A DNA stretch of 11,855 nt. Origin: Chloroflexota bacterium (GTDB lineage Bacteria; Chloroflexota; Dehalococcoidia; Dehalococcoidales; WRFJ01). The DNA is taken from assembly GCA_009778865.1 (NCBI GenBank), contig WRFJ01000013.1, positions 1 to 11,855 on the forward strand, written 5' to 3'. Position numbers and translations under genes: made by a program. Positions 6,309 to 11,855 of this stretch are shown piece by piece (positions within the stretch are counted from its first letter, which is position 1; every line of letters begins with the position of its first letter). Below the pieces are notes generated by a model. It did no database searches. It saw only the letters and a list, made by a program, of their open reading frames with translations, and was not told where the DNA came from.

Positions 6309-7190
6309 TTAAAACCCTAGCGGCAATATAATGGTGCCCAGTACGATCAGTAGTAAGCCCAATAAAGCTAGCAGTGTAAGTTTTTCTTTAAAGGCCCAAT
6401 AAGCAAAAACTACCGTAATGACTATACTAAGTTTGTCTATGGGTACTACGATACTGGCTTCACCCTGCTGCAAAGCAGCAAAGAAAAACAGCCATGAGGC
6501 ACCGGTAGCTAAGCCACTAAGCAAAATAAACCACCAATTTTTGCAACTCATTGTTTTAATAGTGCCTTGCCTTCTCAAAGAAAAAACAAAAACCCAAGAC
6601 ATAACCAGCACCACTACTACTCGAATAGCTGTGCCCAGATTGCTCTCTACCCCTTCTATGCCAATTTTACTAAAAATGGCTGTAAGACTGGCAAAAACAG
6701 CAGCTAAAATAGCGTAAAAAAACCAAGAACGCTCTTTATTGGCTGCTTTTTGTGTTGCAACTGTATTTTTTTGCCAAAAACCAGCCATCATAAAAGTGCC
6801 AGCTAAAATAGCTACCATAGAGACTATCTTGCCTACTGTCCAAACTTCGGCCAAAAATATAAGGGCTAAAAGCATAGTCAGCACAGTACTGGATTTATCT
6901 ACTGACACCACTTTATTAATACTACCTATTTGTAAAGCTTTAAAATAACACAGCCATGAGGCACCGGTAGCAAGACCGGATATGATTAGAAAAAACCAGC
7001 TTTGGGTGCTGATATTACCGATATCATTTTGCGAGCCGACAATAAATACCACAGCTATGGCAAAAATAAGCACTACGACAGTACGTAAAGCAGTAGCTAA
7101 GTAGCTATCTACTTTTTGCAGACCTATCTTAGCAAAAATAGATGTCACACCGGCAAACACAGCTGATAGAAAAGCAAATAAAACCCACAT
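6309..7190 (-). CDS. EamA/DMT-superfamily transporter, ten membrane helices
   Basis: 293 hydrophobic residues made of two homologous halves, the EamA duplication. The first half (about 1-138) contains FAFLSAVFAGVTSIFAKIG, a TALRTVVVL helix and GLATGASWLCYFKALQ. The second (about 155-293) repeats these as YAILAAVFASLTAIFSKIG, TAIRVVVVL and GLATGASWLFFFAALQ. Five helices per half give ten in the inner membrane. Family members are drug/metabolite exporters, and the substrate cannot be read from the sequence. The gene follows yajQ with a 58-base gap and no obvious terminator, so it may be the last gene of the lepA transcript. Its ATG at 7190 has no ribosome binding site. A 7-codon frame ends one base before it, which suggests translation by reinitiation. 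Confidence 0.88.
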   Translation of the reverse strand: MWVLFAFLSAVFAGVTSIFAKIGLQKVDSYLATALRTVVVLIFAIAVVFIVGSQNDIGNISTQSWFFLIISGLATGASWLCYFKALQIGSINKVVSVDKSSTVLTMLLALIFLAEVWTVGKIVSMVAILAGTFMMAGFWQKNTVATQKAANKERSWFFYAILAAVFASLTAIFSKIGIEGVESNLGTAIRVVVVLVMSWVFVFSLRRQGTIKTMSCKNWWFILLSGLATGASWLFFFAALQQGEASIVVPIDKLSIVITVVFAYWAFKEKLTLLALLGLLLIVLGTIILPLGF

Positions 7191-7191
7191 A

Positions 7192-7215
7192 TCATAAATA
7201 ATTACGGGAATTCAT
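7192..7215 (-). promoter_or_regulatory. Seven-codon upstream ORF before the EamA gene
   Basis: ATG (7215-7213) to TGA (7194-7192) encodes MNSRNYL. GAGG (7230-7227) lies 11 bases before its ATG. The stop is separated by one base from the ATG of the transporter, which lacks its own ribosome binding site. This geometry fits termination-reinitiation coupling. No attenuation hairpin was seen. Confidence 0.4.
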
Positions 7216-7248
7216 ATTATAAATTTCCTCAATAAATTAAAATAAAAC

Positions 7249-7740
7249 TTACGGGCGCATATTAACAAACTGCAAAGGCACAATAAACTCTTCTGCTTTA
7301 AGAGCAGCAATTACTGCCTGCAAATCATCGATCTTTTTGCCGGAAACGCGTACTTGGTCATCCATAATCTGAGCTTCTACTTTAAGATTAAGCCCTTTAA
7401 TAAATTTGACTACCTTTTTACACTCTTCCTTCTCTATGCCCTCAACTAGAGTAATATCAGTTACAACATGCCCTTTTTCAGTCGGCAAGACTTTGCCATA
7501 CTGCAAAACACGGGGGTCTACATTGCGTTTGCGCATATTTAAAGCCAGCGAATCTTTAATAGCGTTCATATGCATATCGTCGGCAGTAAAGATGTGTATC
7601 TTTTTTTCTTTTTTATTAAAATTCATCTCAGTAATCACATTACGAAAATCATAACGTGTGGATATTTCGCGCTGGGTATTGTTAATAGCATTATCCAATT
7701 CTTGCAAATTTAATTCATTTACTACATCAAATGACGGCAT
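7249..7740 (-). CDS. yajQ: YajQ-family nucleotide-binding protein
   Basis: 163 residues, full family length. The start MPSFDVVNELNLQELDNAINN and the C-terminal block VRVSGKKIDDLQAVIAALK...PLQFVNMRP are diagnostic of YajQ (UPF0234). The fold is a pair of RNA-recognition-like domains. Some homologues bind cyclic di-GMP and act as transcriptional co-regulators in Xanthomonas, others bind nucleotides or tRNA, and the role in Bacillota is unsettled. A strong GGAGG site lies 7 bases before the ATG, and the gene begins 11 bases after the lepA stop, so it is translated from the lepA transcript. Confidence 0.94.
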   Translation of the reverse strand: MPSFDVVNELNLQELDNAINNTQREISTRYDFRNVITEMNFNKKEKKIHIFTADDMHMNAIKDSLALNMRKRNVDPRVLQYGKVLPTEKGHVVTDITLVEGIEKEECKKVVKFIKGLNLKVEAQIMDDQVRVSGKKIDDLQAVIAALKAEEFIVPLQFVNMRP

Positions 7741-7751
7741 TTTAGCCTCCG

Positions 7752-9590
7752 TTAATCTATTTTCATTATTTCGAAAAAGGCTTCACGCGGTACTTCCACG
7801 CGACCTATCTGCTTCATTTTCTTTTTGCCTTCTTTTTGTTTTTCCAAAAGCTTGCGTTTACGAGTGATATCACCGCCGTAGCACTTGGCAATAACATCTT
7901 TGCGCTTAGCAGAAATATCGGCACGGGCGACGATTTTACCACCTACAACGGCCTGTATAGGAACTTGATAGAGTTGGCGCGGAATGTTCTTTTTTAAACT
8001 GTCGACCAAAGCCTTGCCGGCTTCGGTAGTCTTATCGTAAGGTAAAATGCGGGCAAAAGCATCGACTGCTACATCATTAACTAATATTTCCAGTTTGACC
8101 AGATTACTGGGCCGATAACCCAAGACTTCATAATCTAAAGAAGCATAGCCACGCGTGCGGCTTTTAATCTGGTCGTAAAAAGTAGTGAGCATGACGCGCA
8201 AAGGTACTTCAAACACTAAATCCACACGTTCTCCCAAATCTCCGGACACTAATGCATGACCCATGTAATCAGTACGTATATAGGCACCACCCAAATTAAT
8301 AATATATTCCATTAAAGTACCGATAAAAGCTGACGGCGTGATAATAGAAACACGCACCCAAGGCTCTTCGGCAAGTTCTATAGTGCTTTGATCTGGCCAA
8401 TAAGCAGGATTGGCTATTTCCTGAGACTGCTGATCTTTGCCTTTTAAAGTAACTTTAAATACTGAACCCGGCGTGGTAACCACCAATGATAAATCAAACT
8501 CCCGCTCCAAACGTTCTACCACAATATCCATATGCAAAAGGCCTAAAAAGCCGCATCTGTAACCGTTACCCAAAAGTGGACTTTGCTCCATAATGTATGA
8601 CAAAGAAGCATCATTTAATGAAAGCTTCTCTATAGCTTCTCTTAACTTACCAAAATCGTCGGTGGCAGTAGGATAAATACCGGCAAATACCATAGGCTTA
8701 GCAGGATTATAAGGAGTAATTGGTTGGTTAGAGCCGCCTATTTTTAAAGTCACAGTATCTCCAACACGTACTTCACTGACATTTTTAAGACCAGTGGCAA
8801 TATAGCCTACCTCACCTGAAGAAATAGAGGAAGCTTGAGTAGGTTCAGGATTAAAATAGCCGACTTCTATAGCTTCCATATCACTGCCGTGGCCTATTAA
8901 ACGCAATTTATCTCCACGTTTTACCACGCCGTCTTTAACACGCAAGTAAGCCATCACACCTTTGTAAGAATCATAATGAGAGTCAAAAATTAAAGCACGG
9001 AATGGTATGCTCTCATTGGTTGTGGGAGCCGGTACGCGCTTTACTATCTCTTCTATTAAAGCTGGTACGCCCAAACCAGTTTTGGCAGAAATAAGCATAA
9101 TATCTTTTTGGTTATAACCGAGCACTTCGGTAATTTCATTCATAACCCGTTCTGGCTCAGCACCAGGTAAATCTACTTTATTAATAACGGGAATAATCTC
9201 TAAATTGTGTTCCATGGCTAAATAAGTATTGGCTAAAGTCTGAGCTTGAATACCCTGAGTGGCATCTACTACTAAAATAGCGCCTTCGCACGCTGCTAGA
9301 GTGCGTGAAACTTCATAAGAAAAATCCACATGACCAGGTGTATCTATTAAGTTTAACTCGTAAGTTTGGTCGCTTTGAGCTTTATAGGAAAGACGAATGG
9401 CCTTGGCTTTAATGGTGATGCCGCGCTCACGTTCCAGCTCCATGCTGTCTAAAGACTGCTCTTTAATCTCGCTTTCTCTTTTGGCACCGGTAAGTTGTAT
9501 AAAACGATCGGCCAAGGTAGATTTACCATGGTCAATGTGGGCTATAATACAAAAATTGCGTATATTATTTTCTTTCACATCTGTTTTCAC
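7752..9590 (-). CDS. lepA: Elongation factor 4 / LepA, ribosomal GTPase
   Basis: 612 residues. EF4 is a translational GTPase resembling EF-G without domain IV. It has been linked to back-translocation and to late 30S assembly. GTPase motifs: G1 AHIDHGKST at 17-25, G2 RGITI at 56-60, G3 DTPGH at 83-87, G4 NKVD at 137-140 and G5 SAKTG at 168-172. The LepA-specific C-terminal domain is present, with YGGDITRKRKLLEKQKEGKK near the end. The coordinates use the GTG at 9590. A second in-frame GTG at 9578 would start MKENNIRNFCIIAHID, closer to family N-termini. It may be preferred, because the promoter at 9601-9629 leaves only about four bases before the first GTG. yajQ follows after 11 bases. hemW lies upstream across a 538-base gap, whereas many relatives have lepA before hemW. 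Confidence 0.96.
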   Translation of the reverse strand: MKTDVKENNIRNFCIIAHIDHGKSTLADRFIQLTGAKRESEIKEQSLDSMELERERGITIKAKAIRLSYKAQSDQTYELNLIDTPGHVDFSYEVSRTLAACEGAILVVDATQGIQAQTLANTYLAMEHNLEIIPVINKVDLPGAEPERVMNEITEVLGYNQKDIMLISAKTGLGVPALIEEIVKRVPAPTTNESIPFRALIFDSHYDSYKGVMAYLRVKDGVVKRGDKLRLIGHGSDMEAIEVGYFNPEPTQASSISSGEVGYIATGLKNVSEVRVGDTVTLKIGGSNQPITPYNPAKPMVFAGIYPTATDDFGKLREAIEKLSLNDASLSYIMEQSPLLGNGYRCGFLGLLHMDIVVERLEREFDLSLVVTTPGSVFKVTLKGKDQQSQEIANPAYWPDQSTIELAEEPWVRVSIITPSAFIGTLMEYIINLGGAYIRTDYMGHALVSGDLGERVDLVFEVPLRVMLTTFYDQIKSRTRGYASLDYEVLGYRPSNLVKLEILVNDVAVDAFARILPYDKTTEAGKALVDSLKKNIPRQLYQVPIQAVVGGKIVARADISAKRKDVIAKCYGGDITRKRKLLEKQKEGKKKMKQIGRVEVPREAFFEIMKID

Positions 9591-9600
9591 TCTTTATGAC

Positions 9601-9629
9601 AAAATACATTTTGAATTTTTATTTGTCAA
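9601..9629 (-). promoter_or_regulatory. Promoter of lepA-yajQ
   Basis: On the minus strand a perfect TTGACA (9629-9624), a 17-base spacer and TATTTT (9606-9601, four of six). Transcription would begin near 9594, so the leader is about 4 bases for the GTG at 9590 or about 16 for the GTG at 9578. Confidence 0.6.
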
Positions 9630-9822
9630 AAATACGCCGTTTTAAATATAAATAATTTCCTCTTTCATGCGCTAAATATTACTTAAAAATACCAGTTTTT
9701 ACTTTTTTGTGCAAGGAACTAGAACTATAGAAATGCGTTTATAGCACTTTTTGGTTAACCTACGATGCCGTAAATATAAAAGTAGAGTCGCACCCTCAAT
9801 GTAAAGTGTCGTATAATCGTAA

Positions 9823-9849
9823 AGCCCGCTAGATTAGTTTTAGTGGGCT
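9823..9849 (+). other. GC-rich stem-loop in the hemW-lepA gap
   Basis: AGCCCGCT (9823-9830) pairs with AGTGGGCT (9842-9849) around an 11-base loop. The one G-U pair forms only in plus-strand RNA, while the minus strand has an A-C mismatch. No T run follows. A TATAAT at 9812-9817 lies just upstream on the plus strand without a good -35 box, so a small RNA is conceivable but unsupported. Confidence 0.3.
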
Positions 9850-10089
9850 ACCTCAATTAAAAACTGAATCAGTATTGTCGCAAAATAATGGTCCCTAATG
9901 TCATATCTATGATAAACCAGACCGCTTTTAGTCTAAATATTTTTGTTCCATCCATATTAGGCATATTCTGTAACCATCTTCTTAATCTTCAGAAGGATAC
10001 TGTATAGGGTAATATCATATACTTTGGGCAAGGTATTAGCATGGCCATTGATTACACTACTAGTCAACCAGCCCTCATCTAAACTAATA

Positions 10090-10106
10090 TTTGTTTGATA
10101 AACAAA
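10090..10106. terminator. Short stem-loop 3' of hemW, possible weak terminator
   Basis: TTTGTTT (10090-10096), GAT, AAACAAA (10100-10106): a perfect 7-bp stem with a 3-base loop, 22 bases after the hemW stop codon. It is AT-rich, and no long T run follows on the minus strand, so efficient termination is doubtful. Confidence 0.3.
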
Positions 10107-10128
10107 CCCTTATTTTCAACGCAGGCTA

Positions 10129-11262
10129 TTACGGTAAAAAACGCCAAAATACTTCGTTACTAAGTAGCCGCCCGCGCTCGGTAAGGACTATACCATCTTG
10201 GTTTACTTCCAAAAGTCCTGCCTTGCGCATTTCTTTTATAATAGCAACATACTTTCTGGCTAAGTCTATGTGGTATCTATCTTTAAAATATTTAAACTTA
10301 GCACCCTCGTTTAAGCGTAATGCCAGTATAATTCCCTCAGCCAGCAGATCTTCTTGGGAAACTTCTTCATTTTCCTGCAAGAAAGGAGTGCCGGCTAAAG
10401 CTGACTGCATATAACTATCCAAGTTGCGGTCAATTGTATAACGCCGCTGTCCGTCAAATGAGCAGGCAGCACAGCCATAGCCAAGCCAAATACCTTGTTG
10501 CCAATAAACCATATTATGTTTAGACTGATAACCTTCTCTAGCCCAATTGGATATCTCGTATTGCAAATAGCCATGTTCGGCCAATAGCTTACCGGCATAA
10601 ATATAACAGGAGGCCATCAAATCTTCATCAGCCGGCAACATAGTTCCGGCGCACATTGCCTGGTGATAGAAACTGCCTTCGCTAATAGTTAAGCCGTATA
10701 ACGAAATGTGCTGTGGATTTAGCAAAATAGCCTGTTGCAGAGAAGATGCAAAGTTTTCCAGACTTTGGTTCGGTATGCCGTACATTAAATCCAGACTGAT
10801 GTTATTAAAACCGGCTGCGTAGCTTAACTCTACAGCTTCAACAGCTTGCTTAGCAGTATGTATACGCCCTATCTTTTTTAAAAGATCATCATCAAAACTT
10901 TGTACGCCTATGGAAAGACGATTTATGCCCAGCTGACGATAACCCTTAAGTTTTTCTAAATTAAGCGTACCGGGATTAGCCTCAAGAGACACTTCGGCAT
11001 CTTTTTGTAAAGAAGTATAAGCACCCAGACAATTAATAATAAAACGCAGTTCGTTTACCTCTAAAAGCGAAGGGGTACCACCGCCAAAATATAAACTATT
11101 AAGCTTGCTGCCGGGCGGGCGGGCACTAATATCGTTTTTTAAAGACTTAAGATAGTCAGCAGCCGAAGACTCCCATAAGCTCTCGTAGCTGACAAAAGAG
11201 CAATATTGGCAGCGTTTTCGACAAAAAGGAAAGTGAATATATACTGCTCCAGCTTGTACCAT
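10129..11262 (-). CDS. hemW: Heme chaperone HemW (radical SAM, HemN-like)
   Basis: 377 residues, normal for HemW. It inserts heme into respiratory and other proteins. It is often misannotated as oxygen-independent coproporphyrinogen III oxidase HemN. The radical SAM cluster motif CRKRCQYCSF lies at 14-23 with C14, C18 and C21. GGGTPS (60-65) and RLSIGVQSF (115-123) contribute to S-adenosylmethionine binding. HNMVYW at 249-254 and the glycine-rich LGYGCAACSF near 260 are HemW-type features, and the C-terminal domain ends with NEVFWRFLP. The ATG at 11262 has no ribosome binding site. An extended -10 element sits so close that the transcript should start one or two bases before the ATG, so translation is probably leaderless. 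Upstream DNA is insertion-element debris, so the gene's former neighbours may have been displaced. Confidence 0.93.
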   Translation of the reverse strand: MVQAGAVYIHFPFCRKRCQYCSFVSYESLWESSAADYLKSLKNDISARPPGSKLNSLYFGGGTPSLLEVNELRFIINCLGAYTSLQKDAEVSLEANPGTLNLEKLKGYRQLGINRLSIGVQSFDDDLLKKIGRIHTAKQAVEAVELSYAAGFNNISLDLMYGIPNQSLENFASSLQQAILLNPQHISLYGLTISEGSFYHQAMCAGTMLPADEDLMASCYIYAGKLLAEHGYLQYEISNWAREGYQSKHNMVYWQQGIWLGYGCAACSFDGQRRYTIDRNLDSYMQSALAGTPFLQENEEVSQEDLLAEGIILALRLNEGAKFKYFKDRYHIDLARKYVAIIKEMRKAGLLEVNQDGIVLTERGRLLSNEVFWRFLP

Positions 11263-11270
11263 AACAGTTA

Positions 11271-11279
11271 ATTATAGCA
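11271..11279 (-). promoter_or_regulatory. Extended -10 promoter of hemW
   Basis: The minus strand reads TGCTATAAT, identical to the ruvB element at 6156-6164. The -35 region is poor. The predicted start at about 11264-11263 is one or two bases before the hemW ATG. Confidence 0.55.
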
Positions 11280-11313
11280 AAGAGCTTTTTCTAACGCTAT
11301 CTATCGCATTGCA

Positions 11314-11456
11314 TAAAATATGGACGCGTATTGATGTTGCAATACATAAAATATTGATAAATATCGGACAGTAAACGCAAAAAAGTGCATAAATACATCG
11401 TTCATGCCATACGTAATGTTTCCGTAAATATCCGACAGTCCATGTAAAATATGGAC
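11314..11456 (+). repeat. Five copies of a 12-bp motif at an insertion-element end
   Basis: TAAAATATGGAC at 11314, TAAAATATTGAT at 11347, TAAATATCGGAC at 11358, TAAATATCCGAC at 11425 and TAAAATATGGAC at 11445, all in the same orientation. The last copy forms the inverted repeat GTCCAT (11438-11443) with ATGGAC (11451-11456). Repeated sites of this kind are typical transposase-binding sites in the ends of IS21-like and Mu-like elements. The repeats run directly into the transposase fragment. The outer end of the element may be near 11310 (TGCATA). Confidence 0.6.
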
Positions 11457-11588
11457 ATGCAAAACACAACTCTGATTACTATCTGCTGGGAACTCTATGA
11501 GCAAGGAATGCCTAAGTCTAAAATAGCCTTAAGATTAGGTAAGCACCGGGAAACTATTCATCTTTGGATAAAAGGCATAGAACAGTAG
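11451..11588 (+). pseudogene. N-terminal fragment of an IS21/integrase-type transposase
   Basis: 45 codons, MDMQNTTL then a helix-turn-helix (KSKIALRLGKHRETIHLWIKG) and a stop at 11586-11588. The pattern matches the N-terminal DNA-binding domain of IstA-like, DDE-integrase transposases, which normally exceed 300 residues, so almost everything including the catalytic domain is missing. A second possible ATG stands at 11457. The stop appears to arise at the join with the IS3-type fragment on its right. The upstream repeats (11314-11456) look like the left end of the same element. The family assignment is from motif appearance only. Confidence 0.6.
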
Positions 11589-11787
11589 GGTGGAACTTGA
11601 TACCGTTGGCCTCATAGTAAGAAGGCAGTTTGTTTTCCCGACGGTAGTCTCTAGCCCAGCGGCAGACAGTATTTTTATCAATTCCCAGTTCTTCAGAAAG
11701 GCCGGTGGCAGTTTTGCTACCTTCTACTATTAGTCTAGCTGTTTGATTACGCATTTCTTGGGGATATTTACAATTATTACTTGGCAT
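11554..11787 (-). pseudogene. Truncated IS3-family transposase OrfA
   Basis: The ATG at 11787 is chosen because AGAGGT stands 7 bases upstream. An in-frame ATG at 11832 lacks such a site. About 64 residues are IS3 OrfA-like: KYPQEMRNQTARLIVEG, then the helix-turn-helix GLSEELGIDKNTVCRWARDY, then the linker LPSYYEANGIK. From about 11595 leftward the frame reads antisense through the other transposase fragment (FHPTVLCLL...) and stops at 11554, so those last 13 residues are a fusion artefact. The leucine-zipper end of OrfA and all of OrfB are missing. The sequence right of 11787 would be the element's own upstream end. No terminal repeat could be confirmed because only one end is in view. Confidence 0.7.
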
Positions 11788-11855
11788 GTGATTACCTCTT
11801 GGTCTTTCTATGCATACGATATCACAAACCACTCATGTTTTCCCGCCGCAGACCA

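Larger units (their letters stand above)
9630..10128. other. Long intergenic region between hemW and lepA, no gene recognised
   Basis: The lepA promoter lies just left of this stretch, at 9601-9629. Every frame inside it is closed within short distances. It holds two stem-loops, at 9823-9849 and 10090-10106, listed separately. Short minus-strand frames in 9860-10080 have a faintly protein-like look, but none can be assigned. It may be a relic of a lost gene or element. Confidence 0.5.
11310..11855. mobile_element. Junction of two insertion-element remnants
   Basis: The left part (about 11310-11588, plus orientation) is the end of an IS21-like element with repeats and 45 transposase codons. 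The right part (about 11589-11855, minus orientation) is the start of an IS3-family element. Each is cut inside its transposase gene and they face each other, which is better explained by a deletion or recombination between nested elements than by a simple insertion. Confidence 0.55.

Noticed and set aside
9733..9757. Similarity to the complement of 11371-11395 (TTTAT, GCACTTTTT, GTT blocks), as if another element end
   Set aside because: It needs gaps, covers only about 20 AT-rich bases, and the neighbouring 12-bp motif is absent.
9869..9964. 31-residue frame starting MPNMDG, recalling response-regulator receiver domains
   Set aside because: No ribosome binding site, an upstream stop in frame, and no aspartate strand or other receiver motifs. 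Probably chance.
11272..11504. Two minus-strand frames of about 65 codons upstream of hemW
   Set aside because: They run antisense through the repeat cluster and transposase start, with no ribosome binding sites or protein-like features.
1..11855. CRISPR arrays, tRNA, rRNA, riboswitches
   Set aside because: No regularly spaced repeats, no recognisable tRNA or rRNA segments, and no known riboswitch core was seen by eye. Infernal and tRNAscan would be decisive.

Overview
The window carries a typical low-GC Bacillota (Firmicutes) gene set, probably a Clostridia or Negativicutes-type anaerobe. The grounds are the AT-rich intergenic DNA, the strong GGAGG-type ribosome binding sites, the ruvB-queH pairing, and a YdjI/YdjG-like SPFH plus zinc-ribbon cluster. 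The genus cannot be fixed from the sequence. Almost everything is on the minus strand, so the window is best read from right to left.

Right edge (11310-11855): wreckage of two unrelated insertion elements. A plus-strand transposase fragment sits behind a cluster of five copies of a 12-bp motif, and it is joined at about 11588 to a minus-strand IS3-type orfA that is also truncated. Next come the housekeeping genes hemW (heme chaperone) and, after a 538-bp gap, lepA (EF4) tightly coupled to yajQ, then an EamA/DMT transporter. ruvB has its own promoter and runs into queH (queuosine pathway) with 10 bases between them. A lone plus-strand flavin split-barrel gene (4066-4488) converges on queH.

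Left part (1-3751): a membrane-associated zinc-ribbon cluster on the minus strand, transcribed from a near-consensus promoter. It encodes an SPFH protein with three C-terminal zinc ribbons, followed by two tandem paralogues that each have two N-terminal zinc ribbons, a long middle domain and a C-terminal membrane segment. The family relationship suggests a YdjI/YdjG-like envelope-stress assembly. Two of the three genes carry one disabling lesion each: an in-frame TAA in the SPFH gene at 3344-3346, and a 2-base TG duplication in the last gene at 790-793. The middle gene is intact. The rest of both damaged genes is free of lesions as far as the window shows, so the damage is either very recent or a sequence error. 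No other chromosomal gene in the window is broken.

The most interesting points are the paired lesions in one functional cluster, the probable AUU start of ruvB, the apparently leaderless hemW and nearly leaderless lepA, the back-to-back promoters at 3820-3870 that share a -35 region, the 7-codon upstream ORF before the EamA gene, and the repeat cluster whose last copy contains the transposase start codon. I did not find a convincing wholly new system. The zinc-ribbon cluster is the best candidate for incompletely described biology.
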